DNA from: Eledone cirrhosa | Taxonomy: Eukaryota > Mollusca > Cephalopoda > Octopoda > Eledonidae | Assembly: GCA_964016885.1 (NCBI GenBank) | Contig: OZ024740.1 | Location: 4,369,836 to 4,433,835 of the forward strand | Direction: 5' to 3' | Length of the DNA: 64,000 nucleotides | Shown: positions 1 to 10,419 of the stretch, in pieces | Numbering within the stretch: position 1 is the stretch's first letter | How the letters are laid out: each line of letters begins with the position of its first letter | The notes under the pieces: model-generated | Told to the model about the DNA's origin: nothing | Database searches by the model: none | Seen by the model: only the letters and a program-made list of their open reading frames with translations | Made by a program: the position numbers and the translations under genes

Positions 1-543
1 AGTGGGGGAGGGTGCTCTGAAAGTACAGTAGCTAGAGTCAGAACTGGGTGGAAAAAGTTCAGAGAGCTTATACCACTATTAGCCGCTAAAGGGTTCTCCC
101 TAAAAATGAAAGGCAGGTTGTACGATGCCTGCATACGAACAGCAATGTTGCATGGCAGTGAGACCTGGGCATTGTGTGCAGAGGATATACGCAGACTAGA
201 GAGAAACGAAGCTTGCATGCTCCGCTGGATGTGTAATAGTAATATACGTGAACGACAAAGCATAAACGAACTAAGGAAAAAATTAGAAATAAGAGGGATC
301 AGATGTTGTTTACTAGAGAGAAGGCTACGTTGGTATGGTCACGTGATGCGCATGAAGGACGATAGCTGTATAACAAAGTGCAGGGCAATAAAGATAGACG
401 GTAGCCACGGAATAGGCAGACCCAGAAAAACCTGGGACAAGCTGATAAACTCCGACCTCACACACTTACACCTCACCAAGACAATGTCACTGGACCGAGA
501 CCTTTGGCGGTACTCAGTAATAGAGAAGACCCGCCTTACCTAA
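1..543 (+). CDS. LINE reverse transcriptase, C-terminal fragment (LINE copy A)
   Basis: The frame is open from base 1, so the left end is cut by the window. It reads the C-terminal part of a non-LTR retrotransposon endonuclease/reverse transcriptase. Recognisable blocks are GGGCSESTVARVRTGWKKF, KGRLYDACIRTAMLHGSETW, RLERNEACMLRWMCN, RRLRWYGHVMRM and GRPRKTWDKLI, the usual post-catalytic tail of this type of LINE in invertebrates. The catalytic palm lies upstream, outside the window. The stop is at 541-543 and is followed by a matching 3' UTR. The protein is nearly identical in its blocks to the minus-strand copy at 47753-48545, so both belong to one subfamily. I do not assign a LINE clade. 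It is a mobile-element remnant, not a host gene. Confidence 0.88.
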   Translation, partial: SGGGCSESTVARVRTGWKKFRELIPLLAAKGFSLKMKGRLYDACIRTAMLHGSETWALCAEDIRRLERNEACMLRWMCNSNIRERQSINELRKKLEIRGIRCCLLERRLRWYGHVMRMKDDSCITKCRAIKIDGSHGIGRPRKTWDKLINSDLTHLHLTKTMSLDRDLWRYSVIEKTRLT

Positions 544-926
544 ATACAAAGTAAAACCTACTACAGTCAGTAGGCATCTCTAACAAAATACACCCCCGTC
601 CCACCACCCCCACCCCATCCACACCGCCCCCTTCTATGTAAAGTTATGTTGGTGCCACACCATCCAGGCCGAAACAAATGAGATCGTGTAGGTGTCATGA
701 CAAAAAAACACACAGTCCACGCTGTAATGTGGCCGTGTAGGCAACACGGTAAAAACCTCCCAGACCCACACTGTAAATGTGGTTGGTGTTAGGAAGGGCA
801 TCCAACTGTAGAAAACCTGCCAGACAGTCCTATGCGAGCAAGACAATCACTCTTGTCTCAAGTGGGAAAACCCCCGTCCAAACCCATGCAAGCGTGGAAC
901 ACGGACGTTAAACGTTGATGATGATG
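544..926 (+). mobile_element. 3' UTR and (GAT)n tail of LINE copy A
   Basis: Non-coding sequence directly after the LINE stop codon, ending in GTTGATGATGATGATAC. The same sequence occurs in reverse complement at 47359-47752 after LINE copy C and, without coding sequence, at 2878-3255. That repetition defines it as the element's 3' UTR. The short GAT-repeat end is the likely 3' tail used in target-primed reverse transcription (inference). Confidence 0.82.
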
Positions 927-1678
927 ATACATATATGGTGGCTGCAAACTCGTTTTCGAGTACGGCCACTACTTTATATCCATGCAGGAGAACCCCTACC
1001 ACAATGCGTTGAACAAGTGTGACTTTTTAGTCCAGCCAGCGACTTGAAAACTCTGGTACAAACACTACACTTGTGACAACTATTGAAACATAGTGCTGGG
1101 CCCATGGTACCATGTGAGGACAAGTGCAGAGAGATCTCCAGATATAAAGTAATGCCTGTGCCGTGAAGCTTTTATAGTGAGCAAAGGCACTGCACAAGGC
1201 CAGTCCCACTCTCTTAACCAAGATGATATTTACCAAAAAGAAGAACAAGTCAACATCATTGGATACCATCTGGGTTGCAGGTGTTATATCAGAGTTTTCC
1301 TTCTCCTAGAATTCTGCCTTGACAAAGGCTAAGGGGTCATCTCTCGCAGTGATTTTGGATGGCCATTGACTCTTAAGAGCTCCTTTGCCCTTTGACAGGT
1401 TTTGTGTTTAGTCCTGCAGGATGTGCAAAGTCACCCTCCTCACCAAGAAACCTTGGTGGGGTTGCCAGTTTAGTCGCCAACGACCCGACCATGAGAGAGG
1501 TTATACTGGGATATACACATATATATACACACACACATATGGACACACATACATATATACATATATCTACACTTCTAGTGTAGCTGTTGTGATCCATATA
1601 TACATCACATCTCCCTACCTCTGCAGTCTCCTTGGCATATTTCATTAGATCCTTCTCATACTCACATATACTGCTGTT
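927..1678. other. Non-coding stretch with a TA/CA microsatellite
   Basis: No convincing gene. Open frames here are short and lack family features. A dinucleotide tract of alternating TA and CA lies at about 1511-1567. The segment around 1390-1510 has the mixed composition of a dispersed repeat, but I do not recognise the family. Confidence 0.5.
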
Positions 1679-1679
1679 A

Positions 1680-1843
1680 TGTCCTCCCCACCGTTCCACT
1701 ACCCTGCAGTATTCTACACATGTCCTCCCCACCGTTCCACTACCCTGCAGTATTCTACACATGTCCTCCCCACCGTTCCACTACCCTGCAGTATTCTACA
1801 CATGTCCTCCCCACCGTTCCACTACCCTGCAGTATTCTACACA
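1680..1843. repeat. 41-bp minisatellite, four near-perfect copies
   Basis: The unit begins TGTCCTCCCCACCGTTCC and recurs at 1680, 1721, 1762 and 1803, a strict 41-bp period with almost no divergence. It sits inside an old minus-strand LINE remnant. The unit aligns by eye with the LINE segment that encodes the MLHGSETW region, so the minisatellite appears to have arisen by local duplication of decayed LINE coding sequence. Confidence 0.9.
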
Positions 1844-2035
1844 AGCTTCATTACAACGTGTCTTTCACTATGAGGAAGCAGCCATCTGTAGCCAGCAGTC
1901 ATAGTAGCTCCTGGTATTTTTTCCAGCTGGTACTTATGCTGGCTACTGTCCTTTCAGAACAACCTCCTCCACTGTTATTTGGTCCCCCTGCCCCAGGTTA
2001 GCAAAAGCTACTTCTAAGGGGCCATATAAACACAG
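1680..2035 (-). pseudogene. Decayed LINE reverse transcriptase fragment
   Basis: Read on the minus strand, about 2030 to 1845 matches the LINE segment preserved at 48150-48340. Recognisable pieces are GGGCSERTVAS and TSWKKYQELL, followed by in-frame stops. It is far more divergent than LINE copies A-C, so it is an older insertion. Its downstream part has been replaced by the 41-bp minisatellite. Confidence 0.7.
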
Positions 2036-2269
2036 GGTTTGTTTCATGTGAGTGTTTGCTGCTCACTGTTCTCCTTCTGTCACATGCAATGCCTACGTGT
2101 ATATATAAAGCGTAAAGGATGACAAATAAAACAAAACAAACTAATAATAATAATAAAAGTACAGTGCTCAGGTGCACTACTATATATCAAATATTTCAGA
2201 GTAAATACCTTGTTTTCAAATGTAAAAATATACATACATGTATGCTTACATATACACACACACATATAT

Positions 2270-2660
2270 ATGGTGTTGCGCAGTAATACAGAAGACCCAA
2301 CTTCCCATGGGCACAGCCTAAGCTGAAGCATATGTACAGTATGTCCCACCCTACACTCCCATACATCTCCCATGAGGACAGGCCAAAGTATGCATCCCGT
2401 GAAGCCCCCAGCCCACACTGTAAAGTTGTCATGTAGGCATCAAGACAAACAGCATCCAGTACTCACTGTAAAGAAGGTTGGTGTTACGAAGGGCACCCCA
2501 CCCAGTACTCACTGTAAGTAGGTTGGCATCAGGAAGGGCATCGAGCTGTAGAAACCAAGCCAAAATCAGTTCTCTATGCGTAAGACACAGTCACCTGATC
2601 TGGCATTGCCCACAACAGGACAACTCGTCTAACCCATGCTGTAAAATGGTGATGATAATA
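2270..2660 (+). mobile_element. LINE 3' UTR-type fragment (subfamily of LINE B)
   Basis: The sequence from CGCAGTAATACAGAAG onward, through the cephalopod-style block GGTTGGCATCAGGAAGGGCA, matches the reverse complement of the 3' UTR of LINE B (3425-3790). It ends in ATGGTGATGATAATA, the same 3' tail. The block around GGTTGGTGTTACGAAGGGCA is partly repeated within it. There is no coding sequence, so it is either a strongly 5'-truncated LINE or a SINE that borrowed the LINE tail. Confidence 0.7.
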
Positions 2661-2877
2661 TACATATTTATCTGTGTATGATATGCAATTTCTTTCTTAC
2701 TGCAAAATCACTGTCTTGTGATCCATAACGATAAAATACTTAGTAGCCAAAGTATTTTTATGACCTGATACAGTAAAAGCAAAGGTCAGTTTTCAATTTG
2801 CTTATTGTTTCATTTAGGATAGTGTCAACTATTTAAATGTACTTTATACAGTAATATAATAAGTTTCACGGAATACA

Positions 2878-3255
2878 TCATCATCATCATCATCATCATC
2901 AGGTTTAGCGTCCGTGTTCCACGCTTGCATGGGTTTGGATGGGGGTTTTCCCACTTGAGGCAAGAGTGGTTGTCTTGCTCGCATAGGACTGTCTGGCGGG
3001 TTTTCTACGGCTGGATGCCCTTCCTAACACCAACCACATTTACAGTGTGGGGCTGGGAGGTTTTTACCGTGTTGCCTACACGGCCACATTACAGCGTGGA
3101 CTGTCTGGCGGGTTTTCTACAGCTGGATGCCCTTCCTAACACCAATCACATTTACAGTGTGGGGCTGGGATGTTTTTACCGTGTTGCCTACACGGCCACA
3201 TTTACAGCGTGGACTGTGTGTTTTTTTGTCGTGACACCTACACGATCTCAATACA
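2878..3255 (-). mobile_element. LINE 3' end (subfamily A/C) with internal 112-bp duplication
   Basis: It starts with a CATCATCATC run, the reverse complement of the GAT tail, and continues through the same 3' UTR as LINE copies A and C. A block beginning GACTGTCTGGCGGGTTTTCTAC occurs at 2987 and again at 3099, a tandem duplication of about 112 bp with a few substitutions. No reverse transcriptase coding remains. The reading frame across it is incidental. Confidence 0.78.
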
Positions 3256-3286
3256 GCATATATGTAATTATTAGTTACTGCATTAC

Positions 3287-3424
3287 TAAGTTTTTTACCA
3301 GTTTGGAGGGGGACCTATATTTCACATCTGGTCTAGGTATATTACCAGTTTGGGGGGGACCTACATTTCACATCTGGTCTAGGTTTATTACCAGTTTGAG
3401 AAGGAGCTACATTTCACATCTGGT
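3287..3424. repeat. Satellite A, distal three monomers
   Basis: Three satellite A monomers (TTACCAGTTTGG, G-run, then ACCTACATTTCACATCTGG) lie to the left of the LINE B insertion. The last monomer breaks after CATCTGGTCT, exactly where the (CAT)n end of LINE B starts. This shows that the satellite array once continued across the site. Confidence 0.9.
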
Positions 3425-4641
3425 CTCATCATCATCATCATCATCATCACCGTTTTACGTCCGTTCTTCCACGCTAGCATGGGTTAGACGGGTTGTCCTG
3501 TTGTGGGCAGTGTCTGGTCGGCTGACCATGCCTTGCTCATACAGGAACTGATCTGGCTTGATTTCTACAGCTGGATGCCCTTCCTAACACCAACCTCATT
3601 TACAGTGAGTGCTGGGTGCTTTTTCGTGGCGCCTACACGTCCACTTTACAGTGTGGGCTGGGTGCTTTTTTGCCGTGGCACCTCCACGACCACCTTGCGG
3701 TGGGGGGGGGAGGGGCATATTGTTTATATGCTTCAGCATGTACCCATGGGAGGTCGGGTACCCTGTATTACTGCGTGACGCCAGAAGTCACGGTCGTGTG
3801 TCATTGACTTTGAGAGGTGTAGTTGGGTAAGGTCGGCTTTTATCACCTCATCCCAAGTCATCTTGGGTCTCCCCACTCCGCGGTTTCCATCAACTTCTAG
3901 TGCTCTGCACCTTTTTATGCAGCTGTCATCCTTCATACGCATCACATGTCCATACCAGCGTAACCGCCTCTCCTGCACGCAGCATTTGATTCCTCTTATG
4001 CTCAGTCTCTCTCTCAATTCATTTATGCTTTGTCGTTCACGTATATTACTGTTACACATCCATCGGAGCATGCAGGCTTCGTTTCTCTCTAATCTACGTA
4101 AGTCTTCCACCTTCAGCGCCCAGGTCTCACTACCATGCAACATCGCTGTTCGGATACACGCATCATACAGTCTGCCTTTCATTCTGAGGGAGAAGCCTTT
4201 TGCAGCTAGCAGTGGTAGTAGTTCCCTAAACTTCTTCCATCCCGTTCTTACCCTAGTTATTGTACTTTCTGAGCACCCACCTCCGTTGCTAATTCGGTCA
4301 CCTAGGTAGCAGAAGCTGTCTACTGTTTCTACAGGGCCCTCCCAGAGATTGGTGGTACTTGTTTCCTGTGGCTGTTTGCTTGCTGTTTCAGCACAGCTGC
4401 TGCATGTGAATCCTACATTCTTAATTAAGCTTCCTGAGATCCCGCTACATCTCTTGTGTACCCATTGTTTGCATTTGGGGCAAAGAATGGAGTTCCTACC
4501 TACACCTTTCCTACATACTGAGCAAGGCCATTTCCCTGAGGGGATCTGGGTTCTGTTTTCTCGTCTACTTATAAGGACCTTAGTCTTTGTCATGTTGACT
4601 TTGAGGCCCTTTCTCTCTAGTCCCTGCTTCCAGGTTTGGAA
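3425..4641 (-). mobile_element. LINE copy B, 5'-truncated, inserted in satellite A
   Basis: A minus-strand LINE about 1.2 kb long. Its 3' tail, read on the plus strand as a CATCATCATC run, is at the left end (3425), and its truncated 5' end is at about 4641. Satellite A flanks it on both sides. The satellite resumes with ATTCTAGGTTTATTAACAG. Any target-site duplication is only a few bases and cannot be fixed, because satellite variants also contain ATTTATTCTAGG. The 3' UTR differs from that of copies A and C, so this is a second subfamily. Confidence 0.85.
3733..4641 (-). CDS. LINE reverse transcriptase C-terminal region with PHD-like zinc finger (copy B)
   Basis: About 300 codons are open. 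Upstream of the first ATG (4591-4593) the frame continues with WKQGLERKGLKVN, a reverse transcriptase thumb-side motif, so the ORF is truncated rather than starting there. Counting from that Met, a Cys4-His-Cys3 cluster follows (C24, C27, C38, C41, H46, C49, C64, C67), the spacing of a PHD-type zinc finger. Then come FCYLGDRISNGGGCSEST, KGRLYDACIRTAMLHGSETW, RLERNEACMLRWMCN, RRLRWYGHVMRM and VGRPKMTWDEVI. The frame is intact to its stop at 3733. The catalytic core is missing, so the copy is dead on arrival. Confidence 0.86.
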   Translation of the reverse strand, partial: FQTWKQGLERKGLKVNMTKTKVLISRRENRTQIPSGKWPCSVCRKGVGRNSILCPKCKQWVHKRCSGISGSLIKNVGFTCSSCAETASKQPQETSTTNLWEGPVETVDSFCYLGDRISNGGGCSESTITRVRTGWKKFRELLPLLAAKGFSLRMKGRLYDACIRTAMLHGSETWALKVEDLRRLERNEACMLRWMCNSNIRERQSINELRERLSIRGIKCCVQERRLRWYGHVMRMKDDSCIKRCRALEVDGNRGVGRPKMTWDEVIKADLTQLHLSKSMTHDRDFWRHAVIQGTRPPMGTC

Positions 4642-6039
4642 TTTATTCTAGGTTTATTAACAGTTTGGGGGGACCTACATTCAAAATTTGGTCTAAGTTT
4701 ATTACCAGTTAGGGGAGGACCTACATTTCACATCTCGTCTACGTTTATTACCAGTTTGGGTGGGACCTACATTTCACATCTGGTCCAAATTTATTACCAT
4801 TTGGGGGAGACCTACATTTCACTTCTGGTCTAGGTTTATTACCGGTTAGGGGGGGACCTACATTATATATCTGGTCTAGGTTTATTAAGATTTAGGGGGG
4901 ACCTATATTTCACATCTGGTCTAGGTGTAGTACCAGTTTGAGGGAGACCTACATTTCACATCTGGTCTAGGTTTATTAACAGTTAGGAGGCACCTACATT
5001 TCACATCTGGTCTAGGTTTATTACCAGTTTGGGGTCACCTACATTTCAAATCTGGCCTAGGTTTATTACCAGTTAGGGGGGACCCACAGTTCACATCTGG
5101 TTTAGGTTTATTACCAGTTTGAGGGGGGACCAACATTTCAAATTTCTCTAGGTTTATTACCAGTAAGAGGGCGACCTTCATTTCACTTCTGGTCTAGGTT
5201 TATTACCAGTTAGGGGGGATCTACATTTCACATCTGGTCCAAATTTATTAACAGTTTGGGGGAGACCTACATTTCACTTCTGGTCTAGGTTTATTACCGG
5301 TTAGGGGGGGACCTACATTTCACATCTGGTCTAGGTTTATTACCAGTTTATGGGGGACGTACATTTCAAATTTGGTCTAGGTTTATTACCAGGTTGGGGG
5401 GGCCTACATTACACATCTGGTCTAGATTTATTAACAGTTTTGGGTGGGGACCTACAGTTCACATCTGGTTTAGGTTTATTACCAGTTAGTGGGGACCTAC
5501 ATTTCACATCTGGTCTAGGTTTATTACCAGTTAGGCGGGGGGGGACTTCATTTCACTTCTGGTCTCGGTTTATTACCCGTTTGGGGGGACCTACATTTCA
5601 CATCTGATCTAGGTTTATTACCAATTTGGGGAGGACCTACATTTCACATCTGGTCTAGGTTTATTACCAGGTTGGGAAGGACCTATATTTCACATTTGGT
5701 CTATGTTTATTACCAGTTTGGGAAGGACCTACATTTTACATCTGGTCTAAGTTTATTAAGAGTTAGGGGGACCTATATTTTACATCTGGTCTAGGTTTAT
5801 TAACAGTTAGTGGGGAAGGCATACATTTCACATCTGGTCTAGGTTTATTACCAGTTTGGGGGCACCTACATTTCAAATCAGGTCTAGGTTTATTACCAGT
5901 TTGGGGGGACCGATATTTAAAATGTGGTCTAAGTTTATTACAAGTTATGGGAGGACCTACATTTCACATTTGGTCTAAATTTATTACCGGTTAGGGGGGG
6001 GCCTACATTATATATCTGGTCTAGGTTTATTACCAGTTT

Positions 6040-8560
6040 GGGGAGGACCTACATTTCACATCTGGTTTAGGTTTATTACCAGTTTGAGAAGGACCTACAT
6101 TTCACATCTGGTCTAGCTTTATTACCAGTTTGTGGGGGACCTAGATTTCAAATCTGGTCTAGGTTTATTACCAATTTGGGGAGGACCTACATTTCACATC
6201 TGGTGTTGGTTTATTACCATTTTGGCTGGGAACTACATTTCACATCTGGTCTAGGTTTATTACCAGTAAGGGTGGAGCTACATGTCACATCTCGTCTATG
6301 TTTATTACCAGTTTGGGGAGGACCTTCATTTAACATCGGGTCTAGGTTAATTATCAGTTTGGGGGTACTGACATTTCACATCTGGTCTAGGTTTATTACC
6401 AGTTTTGGTTGGGCACCTACAGTTCACATCTGGTTTAAGTTTATTACCAGTTAGGGGGGACCTACATTTTACATCAGGTCTAGGTTTATTACCAGTTAGG
6501 GGGTCTATATTTCACGTCTCGTCTACGTTTATTACCAGTTTCTGGAGGACCTACATTTCACATCTGGTCTACGTTTATTACCAGTTCGGGAAGGCCCTAC
6601 ATTTCACATCTGGTCTAGGTTTATTACCAGTTTGGTGGGGACCTACATTTCACATCTGGTCTAGGTTTATTACCAGTTTGTGGGAGACCTATATTTCACA
6701 TTTAGTCTAGGTTTGTTACCAATTTGGAGAGGACCTACATTTCACATCAGGTCTAGGTTTATTACCAGTTTGGAGGGGGACCTATATTTCACATTTAGTC
6801 TAGGTTTACTACCAGTTAAAGGGGTGACGTACATTTCACATCTGGTCTAGGTTTATTACAAGTTAGGGGGGATCTACATTTAACATTTGGTCTAGGTTTA
6901 TTACCAGTTTGGGGGGCAGGACCTACATTTCACATCTGGTCTAGGTATATTACCAGTTAGTGGGGACGTACATTTCACATATGGTCTAGGTTTATTACCA
7001 GTTAGAGGGCGACCTTCACTTCACATTTGGTCTAGGTTTATTACCAGTTAGGAGGGATCTACATTTCACATCTGGTCTAGGTTATTAGCAGTATGGGGAG
7101 GACCTACATTTCACATCTGGTCTAGGGTTATTACCAATTTGGTGGATGTACATTGCACATCTGTTCTAGGTTTATTAACAGTTAGGGCGTGACCTATATT
7201 TAACATCTGGACTAGGTTTATAACCAGTTTGGGGAGGACCTACATTTCACATCTGGTTATGGTTTATTACCAGTTTGGGAAGGACCTACATTTCACATCT
7301 GGTCTAGGTTTATTACCAGTTTGGGAAGGACCTACATTTCACATCTGGTTTAGGTTTATTACCAGTTTGAGAAGGACCTACATTTTACATCTGGTCTAGC
7401 TTTATTACCAGTTTGTGGGGGACCTAGATTTCACATCTGGTCTAGGTTTATTACCAATTTGGGGAGGACCTACATTTCACATCTGGTGTTGGTTTATTAC
7501 CACTTTGGCTGGGAACTACATTTCACATCTGGTCTAGGTTTATTACCAGTTAGGGGGGAGCTACATGTCACGTCTCGTCTGTGTTTATTACCAGTTTGGG
7601 GAGGACCTCCATTTAACATCAGGTCTAGGTTAATTATCAGTTTAGGGGGACTTACATTTCACATCTGGTCTAGGTTTATTACCAGTTTTGGGTGGGGACC
7701 TACAGTTCACATCTGGTTTAAGTTTATTACCAGTTAGGGGGTCTATATTTCACGTCTCGTCTACGTTTATTACCAGTTTTGGGAGTACCTACATTTCACA
7801 TCTGGTCTAGGTTTATTACCAGTTTGGGAAGGCCCTACATTTCACATCTGGTCTAGGTTTATTACCAGTTTGGTGGGGACCTACATTTCACATCTGGTCT
7901 AGGTTTATTACCAGTTTGTGGGAGACCTATATTTCACATTTAGTCTAAGTTTGTTACCAATTTGGAGAGGACCTACATTTCACATCAGGTCTAGGTTTAT
8001 TACCAGTTTGGAGGGGGACCTATATTTCACATCTAGTCTAGGTTTACTACCAGTTAAGGTGGTGACGTACATTTCACATCTGGTCTAGGTTTATTACCAG
8101 TTAGGGGGGATCTACATTTCACATCTGGTCTAGGTTTACTACCAGTTAAGGTGGTGACGTACATTTCACATATGGTCTAGGTTTATTACCAATTTTGGGG
8201 GCAGGACCTACATTTCACATCTGGTCTAGGTATATTACCAGTTTGGGGGGACGTACATTTCACATATGGTCTAGGTTTATTACCAGTTAGAGGGCGACCT
8301 TCATTTCACATTTGGTCTAGGTTTATTACCAGTTAGGGGGGATCTACATTTCACATCTGGTCTAGGTTATTAGCAGTTTGGGGAGGACCTACATTTCACA
8401 TCTGGTCTAGGGTTATTACCAATTTGGTGGATGTACATTGCACATCTGTTCTAGGTTTATTAACAGTTAGGGCGTGACCTACATTTAACATCTGGACTAG
8501 GTTTATAACCAGTTGGGGAGGACCTACATTTCACATCTGGTTATGGTTTATTACCAGTTT
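6040..8560. repeat. Two diverged copies of a roughly 1.28-kb block within satellite A
   Basis: The series of monomer variants from about 6040 reappears from about 7320. Examples are the variant TGGTGTTGGTTTATTACCA near 6203 and 7486, and TCACATCTGGTTATGG-type variants further on. Matching points are offset by about 1283 bp. Several substitutions separate the copies, so this duplication is older than the 6.29- and 2.79-kb ones. Confidence 0.65.
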
Positions 8561-10419
8561 GGGGGCACCTACATTTCAAATCAGGTCTAGGTTTATTACC
8601 AGTTTTGTGGGGTGGGACCTACATTACACATCTGGTCTAGATTTATTAACAGTTTTGGGTGGGGACCTTCAGTTCACATCTGGTTTAGGTTTATTACCAG
8701 TTAGTGGGGATCTACATTTCACATCTGGTCTAGGTTTATTACCAGTTAGGCGGGGGACCTACATTTCACTTCTGGTCTCGGTTTATTATCCGTTTGGGGG
8801 ACCTACATTTCACATCTGGTCTTGGTTTATTACCAATATGGGGGACCTACATTTCACATCTGGTCTAGGTTTATTACCAGGTTGGGAAGGACCTATATTT
8901 CACATTTGGTCTAGGTTTATTACCAGTTTGGGAAGGACCTACATTTTACATCTGGTCTAGGTTTAGTACCAGTTTGGGGAAGACCTACATTTCACATCTG
9001 GTCCAGGTTTATTAAAAGTTAGGGAGGGGGGGCCTTCTTTTCACATCTGGTCTAGGTTTATTACCAGTTTGAGGGGGGGGGGACCAACATTTCACATCTG
9101 GTATAGGTTTAATACCAGTTTGGGGGGACCGATATTTAAAATGTGGTCTAAGTTTATTACCAGTTAGGGGAGGACCTACATTTCACATCTCGTCTACGTT
9201 TATGACCAGTTTGGGGGGGGACCTACATTTCACATCTGGTAAAAATTTATTACCAGTTTGGGGGAGACCTACATTTCACTTCTGGTCTACGTTTATTACC
9301 GGTTAGGGGGGGACCTACATTATATATCTGGTCTAGGTTTATTACCAGTTTGGGGAGGACCTATATTTCACATCTGGTCTAGGTTTATTACCAGTTTGGG
9401 AAGGACCTACATTTCACATCTGGTCTAAATTTATTACCAGTTTGGTGGGGACCTACATTTCACATCTGGTGTAGGTTTATTACCACTTTGGCTGGGAACT
9501 TCATTTCACATCTGGTCTAGGTTTATTACCAGTTACGCGGGGAGCTACATGTAACGTCTCGTCTATGTTTATTACCAGTTTGGGGAGGACCTCCATTTAA
9601 CATCAGGTCTAGGTTTATTATCAGTTTGGGGGGACTTACATTTCACATCTGGTCTAGGTTTATTACCAGTTTTGGGTGGGGACCTACATTTCACATCTGT
9701 TCTATGTTTATTTCCAGTTTGGGGAGGACCTACATTTTACATCGGGTCTAGGTTTATTACCAGTTTGGGGGTCCTACATTTAACATCTGGTCTAGGTGTA
9801 TTACCAGTTTTTTTTTGGGGGGGAACTACAGTTCACATATGGTCTAGGTTTATTACCATTAGTGGAGGGGACCTACATTTCATATCTGGTCTAGGTTTAT
9901 TATCAGTTGGGGGGACCTACATTTCACATCTGGTCTAGGTGTATTACCAGTTAGGGGGTGACCTACATTTCACATCTGCTCTAGGTTTATTACCAGTTGG
10001 GGGACCTACATTTCACATCTGGTCTAGGTTTATTACCAGTTAGAGGGTTACCTACATTTCACATCTGGTCTATGTTTATTACCCGTTTGTGGGGACCTAC
10101 ATTTCACATCTGGTCTAGGTTTATTACCAATTTGGGGACGACCTACATTTCACAACTGGTCTAGGTTTATTACCAGTTTGGGAAGGACGTATATTTCACA
10201 TCTGGTCTAGGTTTATTACCAGTTTAGGAAGGACCTACATTTCACATCTGGTCTAGGTTTAGTACCAGTTTGGAGCGGACCTACATTTCACATCTGGTCT
10301 AGGTTTAATACTGGTTAGGGGGGACCTACATTTTATATCTGGTCCAGGTTTATTGCCAGTTTGGGGATGGCCTACATTTCACATCTGGTCTAGGTTTATT
10401 ACCAGTTAGGGGGCACCTA

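Noticed and set aside
1373..1762. 129-codon minus-strand open frame
   Set aside because: Spans the 41-bp minisatellite and a TA/CA tract; no family features.
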